A DNA stretch of 17,169 bases from JBJXFK01 sp046155505 (GCA_046155505.1 JBJXFK010000165.1:1-17169); one strand, 5' to 3'; shown: positions 1-9,731, counted from the first letter of the stretch. The notes: generated from the sequence alone by a model not told the origin. Numbers and translations are program-made.

Positions 1-1151
1 CGGGTTTTGATGTGTATCCGCTACGTTCGCGGGCGGGCTTCCACATCGCCGGCGGTGCGACGATGAGCAGCGCCGGTCGCAAGTACAAGTTGGTGACGAC
101 GCAGGACCATCACGGCATGGTCAGCTCGGTCACCGACAAGGAATATCAGGAGCGCGTGCCGATCCTCGTTCGCGAGGGCACGTTGGCGAAGTACAAGAAA
201 GATCCCAAGTTCGTCAGCCACATCGGCCATTCGCTGCCGCTGGTGCAGATGTTCCAGCAGCAGCAATATGACGGTCCGCGCTGGGCGATGTCGATCGATC
301 TGAGCAAGTGCACGGGTTGCTCGGCCTGCGTCGTGGCGTGTCAATCTGAGAACAACATTCCGGTGGTCGGCAAAGAAGAAGTGGCGATGGGTCGCGAGAT
401 GCACTGGATCCGCATCGACCGCTACTTCAAGGGCGACCCTGAAAGCGCGGAACTCAAGGTAATTCATCAGCCCGTGGCGTGTCAGCATTGCGAAAACGCG
501 CCGTGCGAGCAGGTTTGCCCGGTGGCGGCGACGGTGCATGACGAGCAGGGCCTGAATGTGATGGTCTACAACCGTTGCATCGGCACGCGCTATTGCTCGA
601 ACAACTGCCCGTACAAGGTGCGCCGGTTCAACTGGTTCTACAACCACCACGGGCCCAAGCACCCGCGCAACGAGGACGGCTGGTTCCAGACCAAGCTGAC
701 GCAGATCGAAAAGCTCGGGCATAACCCAGACGTGACCGTGCGCAGCCGCGGCGTAATGGAAAAGTGCACGTTCTGCGTGCAGCGGATCACCAAGGCCAAG
801 ATCGCGGCGCGGAATGAGGACGTGAATCCGAGCGTGTTCAAGCAGGGGCAGGGGGCCGACACGATTCCGGATGGAACCGTGGTGACCGCTTGTCAGCAAG
901 CTTGCCCGGCTGAGGCGATTTCGTTCGGCGACTTGCGCATCGCGGATAGCCAGGTGTCCAAGAAGCACGCGCACGAGCGGTCTTACGCGATGCTGGAAGA
1001 AATCAACGTGCGTCCGCGCACCCGGTATCTGGCCAAGCTGCGCAATCCGCTGCATGACAAGGGTGGCGCGGGCGATGGACATGATGGCGGGCACGGCGGA
1101 CATGATTCGCATGGAGACAAGCCGGCGGCGAAAGAGCCGGCGCATGGGTAG
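1..1151 (+). CDS. actB: ACIII iron-sulfur subunit ActB, C-terminal part (5' end outside window)
   Basis: Iron-sulfur portion of the ActB subunit of alternative complex III, which carries electrons from the quinol-oxidising membrane subunits toward the haem subunits on the outer face of the membrane. The reading frame is open to the left edge, and the first visible residues (GFDVYPLRS...) look like the linker after the molybdopterin-oxidoreductase-like domain, so the GTG at 12 is not taken as the start. Four ferredoxin-type Cys groups are visible: C-x2-C-x2-C-x3-C (309-341), C-x2-C-x4-C-x3-C (480-518), C-x5-C-x3-C (576-608) and C-x2-C (765-776) with C-x3-C (891-905). In the third group a Thr (codon 585-587) stands where a Cys would complete the set, leaving 15 Cys. 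This fits three [4Fe-4S] plus one [3Fe-4S] cluster, as known for this family. The C-terminus is Gly/His/Asp-rich. Stop TAG at 1149; actC follows after 119 nt. Known ActB proteins are about 1000 residues, so roughly the last third is seen. Confidence 0.93.
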   Translation, partial: GFDVYPLRSRAGFHIAGGATMSSAGRKYKLVTTQDHHGMVSSVTDKEYQERVPILVREGTLAKYKKDPKFVSHIGHSLPLVQMFQQQQYDGPRWAMSIDLSKCTGCSACVVACQSENNIPVVGKEEVAMGREMHWIRIDRYFKGDPESAELKVIHQPVACQHCENAPCEQVCPVAATVHDEQGLNVMVYNRCIGTRYCSNNCPYKVRRFNWFYNHHGPKHPRNEDGWFQTKLTQIEKLGHNPDVTVRSRGVMEKCTFCVQRITKAKIAARNEDVNPSVFKQGQGADTIPDGTVVTACQQACPAEAISFGDLRIADSQVSKKHAHERSYAMLEEINVRPRTRYLAKLRNPLHDKGGAGDGHDGGHGGHDSHGDKPAAKEPAHG

Positions 1152-1203
1152 GAAACGGTGAACGGGTAACAGGAAACGGGAAGACAGAAGAGAAGAAAGA
1201 CCG

Positions 1204-1256
1204 GTCGGAGACTGGTCCTCCAGCGCAATGAGTCGGACATCGGTCCCCCAGCGCAA
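1204..1256. repeat. imperfect 28-bp-period direct repeat between actB and actC
   Basis: Two 25-bp copies at 1204-1228 and 1232-1256 match at 21 of 25 positions and are separated by 3 bp. Both start GTCGGA and end in CCAGCGCAA. Just upstream, GGAAACGG occurs twice (1151-1158 and 1172-1179, 21-bp period) in a purine-rich stretch. The second 25-bp copy ends 14 nt before the actC start codon, so it lies in the leader right before the ribosome binding site. Function unknown; it may be a duplication scar or an mRNA element. Confidence 0.6.
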
Positions 1257-1270
1257 CGTCAGGAACCAAT

Positions 1271-2716
1271 ATGGCGTCGATCGTAGGCGGCGAATTCAAT
1301 AACACGTGGGATGACCCCAAGCGACGATCGCCACTGCTCCCCGAGCAGTTGACGTTCGACCAGGTCACCGATCAGGTGTGCGGCGTCGCCGAGGCGAAGA
1401 ATCCGCCGATGGCGTGGTGGGTCGCGTTCGGCATTTCGCTCATGCTGCTGGGCCTGCTCGGCGGCATGATCAAGTACCTGATTTTCACCGGCGTCGGCGT
1501 GTGGGGTCTGAACAACCCGGTCGGCTGGGCGTTCGACATTACGAACTTCGTGTTCTGGGTCGGTATCGGTCACGCCGGCACGCTGATTTCGGCCATCTTG
1601 TTTCTGTTTCGCCAGAAGTGGCGCACGGGCATCAACCGTTTCGCCGAGGCAATGACCATCTTCGCGGTTATCTGCGCGTTGCTGTTCCCCGGCATTCACG
1701 TCGGTCGCGTGTGGATGGCGTATTACATGTTCCCGCTACCGAATCAGATGGGCATGTGGCCGCAGTTCCGCAGCCCGCTGCTGTGGGACGTGTTCGCGGT
1801 CGGCACATACTTCACCGTGTCCCTGCTGTTCTGGTATGTCGGCATGATTCCCGATCTGGCGACGCTGCGCGATCGAGCCAAGAGCACGCTGGCCAAGGTG
1901 CTGTACGGCATTTTCGCGCTCGGCTGGACGGGTTCGTCGCGGCATTGGCATCGTTTTGAAAAAGCCTATCTGATTCTCGCCGCGCTCAGCACGCCGCTGG
2001 TGCTCTCGGTGCACTCGATCGTGTCGTTCGACTTTGCCGTTTCGGTGTTGCCGGGCTGGCACACTACGATTTTCCCGCCGTACTTTGTCGCGGGTGCGAT
2101 CTTCGGCGGCTTTGCGATGGTGCAGTTCCTGGCGGTTCCGTCGCGGGCGCTGTTCGGCTTGAAGGACTTGATCACGCTGCGGCATATCGAGGTGATGAAC
2201 AAGATCATCCTCGCGACCGGCATGATGGTCGGCTATGCCTATGCGATGGAATTTTTCATCGCGTGGTATTCGGGCAGCATGTATGAGTCGTTCATCTTCC
2301 GCGCGCGTGCGATGGGTCCGTGGGCGTGGACGTACTGGACCATGATTTTCTGCAACGTCATCACGCCGCAGGTGTTCTGGTTCCGTTTCGCGCGGCAGAG
2401 CCTGATGATCAGCTTCATCGTGGCGGTTTTGGTGAACATCGGCATGTGGTTCGAGCGCTTCGTGATTATCGTCTCGTCGCTCTCGACCGACTTTTTGCCG
2501 GCGAACTGGGGCGGCTATACGCCGACCTGGGTCGAGCTCGGCACGCTGGCGGGCAGCTTTGGGCTGTTCGGCACGTTGTTCATGCTGTTCTGCCGATTCC
2601 TGCCGATGGTGGCGATGGCCGAGGTCAAGGCGGTCATGCCGGCGGCGCATGGCAGTCACGGTCATGCGGGCGAACATGGACATGCGCATGGCCACGGTCA
2701 TGCGGCGACGCATTAG
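1271..2716 (+). CDS. actC: ACIII quinol-oxidising membrane subunit ActC (NrfD/PsrC family)
   Basis: Integral membrane subunit of alternative complex III that binds and oxidises quinol and passes electrons to the ActB clusters. The protein has 481 residues: a short soluble N-terminus, then about ten hydrophobic segments starting at MAWWVAFGISLMLLGLLGG (residue 47 on) and running to about residue 450, as expected for the 8-10 helix NrfD-like fold. The conserved segment FWVGIGHAGTLISAILFLF, with its membrane-embedded His, is characteristic of ActC and is associated with the quinol site. The C-terminal tail is extremely His-rich (12 His in the last 30 or so residues, with repeated HGHAHGHGH), which the family does not require. 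Start ATG is supported by AGGAA at 1261-1265. ActC and ActF are related subunits, and both are encoded here. Confidence 0.94.
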   Translation: MASIVGGEFNNTWDDPKRRSPLLPEQLTFDQVTDQVCGVAEAKNPPMAWWVAFGISLMLLGLLGGMIKYLIFTGVGVWGLNNPVGWAFDITNFVFWVGIGHAGTLISAILFLFRQKWRTGINRFAEAMTIFAVICALLFPGIHVGRVWMAYYMFPLPNQMGMWPQFRSPLLWDVFAVGTYFTVSLLFWYVGMIPDLATLRDRAKSTLAKVLYGIFALGWTGSSRHWHRFEKAYLILAALSTPLVLSVHSIVSFDFAVSVLPGWHTTIFPPYFVAGAIFGGFAMVQFLAVPSRALFGLKDLITLRHIEVMNKIILATGMMVGYAYAMEFFIAWYSGSMYESFIFRARAMGPWAWTYWTMIFCNVITPQVFWFRFARQSLMISFIVAVLVNIGMWFERFVIIVSSLSTDFLPANWGGYTPTWVELGTLAGSFGLFGTLFMLFCRFLPMVAMAEVKAVMPAAHGSHGHAGEHGHAHGHGHAATH

Positions 2717-2776
2717 ATTTGAAAACGTCGGTTGGCCGCTGATCGGCGGCGCGACCGGTTGAGTGATTGCGAGTTC

Positions 2777-2782
2777 GGGAGG
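2777..2782 (+). promoter_or_regulatory. Shine-Dalgarno deciding the actDE start
   Basis: GGGAGG lies 6 nt upstream of the GTG at 2789. The in-frame ATG at 2732 has no such site, and the 19 residues it would add (Arg-rich, containing a lone Cys) do not resemble an ActD N-terminus. This fixes the start at 2789. Confidence 0.75.
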
Positions 2783-2788
2783 TTATCC

Positions 2789-4132
2789 GTGTCGATCGCG
2801 ACAGCGGTACAACAGGTTGAATCGCACAGCAGCTCCGCCGCAGGCCGCGTTGTCGGCGTGCTGGCTGAGTTCGACACGGTCGACCAGATCAAGGCCGCCG
2901 CGCGCAAGGTGCGCGACGCCGGCTTTACGAAGTGGGACACGCACACGCCGTTCCCGGTTCACGGCATTGACCGCGAGATGGGCATCCAGGTGACCAAGCT
3001 GCCCTATCTGGTCATGGCGATGGGCATGGTTGGCTGCGCGACGGGCATTTTCCTGACGTGGTGGACCAACGCCGCTTCGCAGGCGAATTTCACGTTTCTG
3101 CCCAACTTCATCCGCCCGTATCAATATATGATCAGCGGCAAGCCGGAATGGAGCTTCGCGGCGAATATTCCGGTCATCTTTGAGTTGACGGTGCTCTTTG
3201 CGGCGCTGACGACCGTGTTCGGCATGCTGGGCCGCAACAATCTGCCGCTGTTTCACAATCCGATATTCACGGTTCCGCGTTTCGCGCGGGTAACGACCGA
3301 CAAGTTCTTCCTGTCGATCGACGCGACCGATCCGAAGTTCCGCACGGCCGAGGCGACGCGGATGCTCGAGTCGCTCGGCTCGCGACATGCCGAGGCCTAT
3401 CACGAGCAACCGGGCAGCAGCGATTTTCCGGTTGCGTTCAAGTATGTCGGCCTGGTGGCGACGCTGGCGGCGCTCATTCCGCTGACGATCGTGTTCATGG
3501 CCCGCGGCAGCTTCTCGTCTCAGCCGCGCATTCACCTGATCCAGGACATGGACAATCAGGAGAAGTTCAAGGCACAGTCGGCGCTCGATGTGTTCGCCGA
3601 TGGCCGGTCGAATCGTCCGCGTGTTGCCGGGGCGCTGGCTCGCGGCGATCTGCGCGAGGATCGGCACTATTGGGAAGGCATCGTCAATAACGACTATGCG
3701 ACGACGTTCCCGACGCACAATCCGGCGATCAAGTTGACTGAGGAATTCATCGTCCGCGGTCAGCAACGATTCAATATCTACTGTGCTCCGTGTCATGGTT
3801 ATGACGGGTCCGGCAACGGTGCGGTCAACGTGCGCGCGGTCGAGCTGCAGGGTGCCTGGGTGCCGGCCAACGACCTGCACGACGCCGAACGCAAGTCGCG
3901 CGTGGTGGGGCATATTTACAACACGATTACGAACGGCATCCGCACGATGCCCGCGTACGCGGATCAGATTCCTGAGAACGATCGTTGGGCGATCGTGGCC
4001 TATGTGAAGGCCTTGCAGCGTTCGACGATGGGCAAGCTGGAAGACCTGAAGCCGCAGGCGCGAGGCGAGTTGGAGTCGCGCGGCAGCGCCACACCGACGA
4101 GTCGACCGACGGGCGGGGCGACGCCGAGATAG
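2789..4132 (+). CDS. actDE: fused ActD-ActE: ACIII membrane subunit joined to monohaem cytochrome c
   Basis: One 447-residue protein carrying two ACIII subunits that are usually separate. Residues about 15-205 are ActD-like (DUF3341): a soluble N-terminal domain (VVGVLAEFDTVDQI...), two membrane helices (about 72-92 and 128-148) and a soluble segment. A third helix (about 218-238, YVGLVATLAALIPLTIVFMA) leads into an ActE-like class I cytochrome c domain with haem motif CAPCH (Cys332, Cys335, His336) and a probable axial Met387 in GIRTMPAY. The extra helix makes topological sense: with ActD's N-terminus in the cytoplasm, three helices place the haem domain outside, replacing the signal or lipoprotein anchor of a free-standing ActE. 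The frame runs unbroken through the junction and no internal start with a ribosome site was noticed. The Ala/Gly/Thr/Pro-rich C-terminus is probably disordered. ActD function is unclear in the family; ActE passes electrons outward. Confidence 0.9.
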   Translation: MSIATAVQQVESHSSSAAGRVVGVLAEFDTVDQIKAAARKVRDAGFTKWDTHTPFPVHGIDREMGIQVTKLPYLVMAMGMVGCATGIFLTWWTNAASQANFTFLPNFIRPYQYMISGKPEWSFAANIPVIFELTVLFAALTTVFGMLGRNNLPLFHNPIFTVPRFARVTTDKFFLSIDATDPKFRTAEATRMLESLGSRHAEAYHEQPGSSDFPVAFKYVGLVATLAALIPLTIVFMARGSFSSQPRIHLIQDMDNQEKFKAQSALDVFADGRSNRPRVAGALARGDLREDRHYWEGIVNNDYATTFPTHNPAIKLTEEFIVRGQQRFNIYCAPCHGYDGSGNGAVNVRAVELQGAWVPANDLHDAERKSRVVGHIYNTITNGIRTMPAYADQIPENDRWAIVAYVKALQRSTMGKLEDLKPQARGELESRGSATPTSRPTGGATPR

Positions 4133-4177
4133 ACGTTTGAAGAGCGATGGATTCGATCGAGGTTGAGTCAGCAGGCA

Positions 4178-4185
4178 GAGTGAGG
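4178..4185 (+). promoter_or_regulatory. Shine-Dalgarno deciding the actF start
   Basis: GAGTGAGG ends 7 nt before the GTG at 4193. The alternative ATG at 4211 has no ribosome-binding sequence at a proper distance, so GTG 4193 is preferred. Confidence 0.6.
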
Positions 4186-4192
4186 CATCGAC

Positions 4193-5482
4193 GTGGATCA
4201 CGCGATAGACATGACGAAGGACAACCTGAAGATCGATGATCTCGCGCCGCCGCTGGCAAAGCTGGCGCTCAGCATCGGCGGCGTGGGCTTGATCGCCGCC
4301 GCCGTGATGGGCATCTTCGACGGCGAGGCGTTTTTCCGCGGCTATATCATGAACTTCGCGTTTGTGATGAGTATCGCGCTAGGCGCGCTGTTTTTCGTGG
4401 TGTTGCAGCACCTGACGCGGGCCGGTTGGAGCGTAACGGTTCGGCGATTGCCCGAGCACATGGTCGCGGCGTTTCCGATCATGTTTGTGCTCTTTCTGCC
4501 GATTTTGGTGATGATGTGGCTGGGCTGGCTGGGCATGAGCGATGCCATGGTGCGCACGTATCCGTGGCTCGATCACCAGGCGATCGACGCCGGCGCGCAC
4601 ACCGATTCGGCGATGCACACATTGCACATCAAGCGGCCGTATCTGAACATGGGTTTCTTCACGATTCGGATTTTGCTGTACTTCGGACTGTGGATCTGGA
4701 TCGCCATTTATTTCCGCGGCGGCTCGCTAGAGCAGGATCGCACCGGCGATGCGTCGATCACGACACGCATGCAGGGCCGCGCGGCTCCGTGCATGCTCGC
4801 CTTCGCGCTGACGACGACGTTTTTCGCGTTCGACATTCTGATGTCGCTCAATCCGCTTTGGTTCAGCACGATTTTCGGCGTGTATTACTTCGCCGGCACG
4901 GCGGTCTGCTTCTTTTCGGTGCTGACGATCGCGTTCATGCTGCTGCAAGGCAGCGGGCGTCTGACGCAGGCGATCACGGTCGAGCACTTTCACGATCTGG
5001 GCAAGCTGATCTTCGCCTTTACGGTGTTTTGGGCGTACATCGGCTTTTCGCAGTACATGCTGATCTGGTACGCGAACCTGCCGGAAGAGACGCATTTTTA
5101 CGTCCCACGTCAGCAGGGAATTTGGCTGTGGCTGATGTTCATCCTGCTGTTCGGGCACTTTGTGGTGCCGTTCTTCGCGATCATCTCGCGAAACGTGAAG
5201 CGTCAGCCGCAACTGCTCTTTGCGGCGGCGGTGTGGATGGTGCTGATGCACTGGCTGGACATGGCGTTTCTTGTGCTGCCGCATACGGAGAGCGTGAGCG
5301 CCACAACGCATGTGCTGGTCGCGTCGTCACTGACGGCCACACAGGTGATTCAATCGGTACTGTGTCTGGTGGGCATCGGCGGCGTGTTTATCTGGGCCGT
5401 GCTGAGCCGAATCGGCGATGAGTCACTGGTGCCGCTGCGTGATCCGCGGCTGAGCGAGGCGTTGGCGTTTGAGAATGTGTAA
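4193..5482 (+). CDS. actF: ACIII membrane subunit ActF (NrfD-like, second quinone-site subunit)
   Basis: Second large polytopic subunit of alternative complex III, related to ActC, thought to take part in quinol chemistry or proton movement in the membrane. The protein has 429 residues with about ten hydrophobic segments. Recognisable family stretches include FRGYIMNFAFVMSIALGALFF near the N-terminus, LTTTFFAFDILMSLNPLWFS in the middle, FTVFWAYIGFSQYMLIWYAN and the following NLPEETHFY loop. The loop after the third helix contains several His (around DHQAIDAGAHTDSAMHTLH). The start is GTG, set by the upstream GAGG. It follows actDE by 60 nt and precedes the small membrane protein gene by 34 nt, in the usual ACIII order C-D-E-F. 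Confidence 0.92.
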   Translation: MDHAIDMTKDNLKIDDLAPPLAKLALSIGGVGLIAAAVMGIFDGEAFFRGYIMNFAFVMSIALGALFFVVLQHLTRAGWSVTVRRLPEHMVAAFPIMFVLFLPILVMMWLGWLGMSDAMVRTYPWLDHQAIDAGAHTDSAMHTLHIKRPYLNMGFFTIRILLYFGLWIWIAIYFRGGSLEQDRTGDASITTRMQGRAAPCMLAFALTTTFFAFDILMSLNPLWFSTIFGVYYFAGTAVCFFSVLTIAFMLLQGSGRLTQAITVEHFHDLGKLIFAFTVFWAYIGFSQYMLIWYANLPEETHFYVPRQQGIWLWLMFILLFGHFVVPFFAIISRNVKRQPQLLFAAAVWMVLMHWLDMAFLVLPHTESVSATTHVLVASSLTATQVIQSVLCLVGIGGVFIWAVLSRIGDESLVPLRDPRLSEALAFENV

Positions 5483-5502
5483 GGGTGGCTTCGTCGCATT
5501 GT

Positions 5503-5507
5503 GAGGG
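5503..5507 (+). promoter_or_regulatory. Shine-Dalgarno deciding the small-protein start
   Basis: GAGGG lies 9 nt before the ATG at 5517 but only 3 nt before the in-frame TTG at 5511, so ATG 5517 is the likelier start. Confidence 0.6.
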
Positions 5508-5516
5508 AATTTGACC

Positions 5517-5906
5517 ATGGCGCATGACGCGGGCCATGAACATCCGAATCCGAATCTGCACGACGACCCCAGCGCGTTTCCGCTGACAATGTCGCTGGTG
5601 CTGAGCATCATCATCACGATCGTCTCGGTCGTGGCGATCAAGATGTTGCACGACACGACGACGTATGAACTGGTTCAGGAGCGCGTGTACGACTCGCCGA
5701 CGCAGACGCCGCACCAGGTACTGCGCGCTCAGCAGCAGGCCGACATCGCGTCGGTGCGCTGGGTCGATCGCGAGAAGAAAATCGTCGGTTTGCCGATCGA
5801 TCAGGCGATCAAACTGACGGCGAGCGAATTGGCGTCGGGCAAGTACCCGCAGCCGCCGGCGAGTGCGCCGGTCGCGCCGGCGGGGGCCGCGGGTGCAAAG
5901 CCGTAA
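5517..5906 (+). CDS. small one-helix membrane protein of the ACIII-oxidase operon
   Basis: A 129-residue protein lying between actF and the SCO gene. It has a His/Asp-rich N-terminus (AHDAGHEHPNPNLHDD), one membrane helix (about 27-45, LVLSIIITIVSVVAI) and a soluble C-terminal region ending in a low-complexity Pro/Ala/Gly tail. The segment WVDREKKIVGLPIDQAIKL resembles a motif (small hydrophobic residues, then P-I-D-x-A-(I/M)) that I associate with small membrane proteins next to actF and SCO/cox genes in other ACIII operons. Such extra subunits have been called ActG or ActH in studied complexes, but I cannot decide which, if either, this matches, so no symbol is given. By position it is probably an accessory subunit of ACIII or of the ACIII-oxidase supercomplex, or an assembly factor. 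Confidence 0.8.
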   Translation: MAHDAGHEHPNPNLHDDPSAFPLTMSLVLSIIITIVSVVAIKMLHDTTTYELVQERVYDSPTQTPHQVLRAQQQADIASVRWVDREKKIVGLPIDQAIKLTASELASGKYPQPPASAPVAPAGAAGAKP

Positions 5907-5994
5907 CGGGGATCACAGGATTCAAACGCATTGAAAGCGGCGGCGCGAGACGGATGAGCTAGACTCGAACAGGCGGCTGAGGGAACTTCGCGAG

Positions 5995-6882
5995 ATGTTG
6001 ATGACGGCGGCAATTCGACGACAGGCGCTGCTCACGCTGCTATACGTGATGGGCCTCGTCGCGCTCGCGCCGGCGCCTGCACTCGCGCAGCTCAATGACG
6101 GCGTGCCCAAGGAACTGGAGAACGTCGATGTCGATCAACTGCTCGGCACGCAGTTGCCGCTGGATCTGCGGTTCGTGAATGACAAGGGTCACACGGTCAA
6201 GCTGGCCGACTATTTCGACGGCAAGCGCCCAGTGCTGATCACGTTCAATTATTACAAATGCCCGATGCTCTGCGGCCTGCAACTCAACGGGCTGGTGTCC
6301 GCACTGCGCGAGATGCAGTGGACGCCGGGGACCGAGTTCACGATCGTCTCGATCGGTTTCGACCCGCTCGAGGGGCCCAAGCTGGCCGAGGCGAAGAAGA
6401 GCACATACATCGCCGAGTATGGCCGTGCCGAAGGCGCGAAGGGTTGGCATTTCCTGACCGGCGACGTCGAGCAGATTCGCGTGATTACCAAGGCGGCGGG
6501 TTTCAAGTATCGCTGGGTCGAGGATCGGCAGGAGTGGGCTCATCCGAGCACGCTGATTGTGGTTTCGCCGACGGGCAAGATCAGCCGCTACTTCGGCGGA
6601 ATCATGTTTGATCCGGCGGTGCTGCGGCTGTCGATGGTCGAGGCGTCCGAGGGCAAGGTCGGCTCGCTGTGGGATCAGATTTTCCTGAGTTGTTTTCACT
6701 ATGTATCCGCACAGGGCAAGTATGTGCCTTTCGCCATGGGCGTGATGCGGATGGGTGGTGCTTTGACGGTTGTCTTGCTGGGCATCTTGCTGATCAGCCT
6801 GACGATTCGCGAGAATCGTCGTCGGCGTCGCGCTCTCGGCGCGACTCTGCCGATCGGGCCGGGTCAGCCGGTGAGTGCATAA
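5995..6882 (+). CDS. SCO family copper chaperone with C-terminal membrane anchor
   Basis: SCO1/SenC-family thioredoxin-fold protein that delivers copper to, or reduces the thiols of, the CuA site of cytochrome oxidase on the outer face of the membrane. The protein has 295 residues. An N-terminal signal sequence (residues about 8-32, ending ALAQ) is followed by the SCO domain with its copper-binding CPMLC (Cys89, Cys93, in FNYYKCPMLC) and the distal His183 (EWAHPS). Near the C-terminus come a Cys-x-His (Cys233, His235), a membrane helix (about 251-271) and a basic stop-transfer (RENRRRRR). Most SCO proteins are anchored at the N-terminus; this one appears to be cleaved there and anchored at the C-terminus. 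Start ATG 5995 is supported by GAGGGAA at 5979-5985. It directly precedes coxB, which encodes its expected CuA target. Confidence 0.92.
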   Translation: MLMTAAIRRQALLTLLYVMGLVALAPAPALAQLNDGVPKELENVDVDQLLGTQLPLDLRFVNDKGHTVKLADYFDGKRPVLITFNYYKCPMLCGLQLNGLVSALREMQWTPGTEFTIVSIGFDPLEGPKLAEAKKSTYIAEYGRAEGAKGWHFLTGDVEQIRVITKAAGFKYRWVEDRQEWAHPSTLIVVSPTGKISRYFGGIMFDPAVLRLSMVEASEGKVGSLWDQIFLSCFHYVSAQGKYVPFAMGVMRMGGALTVVLLGILLISLTIRENRRRRRALGATLPIGPGQPVSA

Positions 6883-6910
6883 AGCCTGATTTCAGGCGCG
6901 GAATTGGACG

Positions 6911-7981
6911 ATGAACGGACTTTTGATCGCGACCGAGCAGACCTTCTGGATGCCGCCCCAGGCGTCGTCCTACGCCGCGAACATTGACTGGGTGTTTTAT
7001 TTCATCCTGTACGTGTCGGCGTTCTTTTTCGTGGTGATCGCGGGCTGCATGTTCGCGTTCATGGTGGTCTATCGGCGCAAGACCGCGCACGACACGGTGA
7101 ATCCGATCACGCACAATACGCCGCTCGAGGTGGCGTGGAGCGTGCTGCCTTCGTTCATTCTGGCGGCGATGTTCTGGTGGGGCTACGTCGAATTCAAGAA
7201 CATGCGCACGGTGCCGCCCAACGCTTACGAGGTGAATGTCGAGGCGCGAAAGTGGGATTTCGAATTTACGTATCCCAACGGCCTGCGACACGAAGACCTG
7301 CACATCGTCAATGATCGCCCGGTGCGGCTGATCATGCGCTCGCAGGATGTGATTCACGCGGCGTTCATCCCGGCGTTCCGTGCCAAGCGCGACATCGTGC
7401 CGGGGCGGTTCAGCGATTTGTGGTTCAAGCCGACAATCGTCGGCGAGTATTGGTTCTTTTGCGCCGAGTATTGCGGCACGAGTCATTCAGACATGAATGC
7501 CAAGGTGGTCGTGCATCCGGATCAGGCGACGTTTGACGATTGGCTGAAAAACGCCGACCCGGTGAAAGGTCTGACTGATGAGCAGTGGAAGGAATGGAAG
7601 GCGGACCCGGCTGCTTTCGTGAAGAAATACGCCGACGATCCGACGTTGAAAGACAAGATCGGCAAGCTAAAGCCGTCACTTGCGCAGTTGGGCGAGGAGC
7701 TGGTGCTTCGCAAGAAGGGTTGCTCGCAGTGTCATTCGGTCGACGGCAAGCCGGGCACCGGCCCGTCGCTGAAGGGCATCTGGGCCAAGCCGGTGGACTT
7801 CACGGACGGCACGTCGTTCAACTCGACCGACAAGGTGGAGTGGATGAACTACATCCGCGAGTCGATTCTGGAACCGAGCAAGAAGATTGTGAAGGGCTAT
7901 GGCAATAACATGGCCAAGATCGCCGTATCAGATCGTGAAATCGAAGCCATCAGCGCGTATATCGAGTCGCTGAAAGAGTAG
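6911..7981 (+). CDS. coxB: cytochrome c oxidase subunit II with fused cytochrome c domain (caa3 type)
   Basis: Electron-entry subunit of the oxidase. The protein has 356 residues: two membrane helices (about 28-54 and 73-93), the periplasmic cupredoxin domain and a C-terminal class I cytochrome c domain. The CuA ligands are complete: His149 (SQDVIHAAF), then Cys184, Glu186, Cys188, His192 and Met195 in CAEYCGTSHSDM. The segment RKWDFEFTYPNG corresponds to the aromatic patch near CuA. The haem motif is CSQCH (Cys271, Cys274, His275), with Met334 (YGNNMAKI) as the probable axial ligand. The two domains are joined by a charged linker of about 60 residues (Lys/Asp/Trp-rich, 205-265), longer than in many caa3 subunits. 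It lies 28 nt after the SCO gene and 18 nt before coxA. The fused cytochrome c makes a soluble carrier unnecessary and fits direct electron transfer from ACIII. Confidence 0.96.
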   Translation: MNGLLIATEQTFWMPPQASSYAANIDWVFYFILYVSAFFFVVIAGCMFAFMVVYRRKTAHDTVNPITHNTPLEVAWSVLPSFILAAMFWWGYVEFKNMRTVPPNAYEVNVEARKWDFEFTYPNGLRHEDLHIVNDRPVRLIMRSQDVIHAAFIPAFRAKRDIVPGRFSDLWFKPTIVGEYWFFCAEYCGTSHSDMNAKVVVHPDQATFDDWLKNADPVKGLTDEQWKEWKADPAAFVKKYADDPTLKDKIGKLKPSLAQLGEELVLRKKGCSQCHSVDGKPGTGPSLKGIWAKPVDFTDGTSFNSTDKVEWMNYIRESILEPSKKIVKGYGNNMAKIAVSDREIEAISAYIESLKE

Positions 7982-7999
7982 CCTTGGGGGCAACGTAAC

Positions 8000-9715
<1,716 letters not shown>

Positions 9716-9731
9716 ACACCGGCCGTCAAGC

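Noticed and set aside
2732..2788. Upstream ATG for the actDE gene
   Set aside because: No ribosome site, and the added 19 residues do not look like an ActD N-terminus; GTG 2789 has GGGAGG at ideal spacing.
5931..5965. Possible promoter TTGAAA...TAGACT before the SCO gene
   Set aside because: The spacer is 23 bp and the -10 is poor; the gap is short and inside a same-strand operon, so a separate promoter is not supported.
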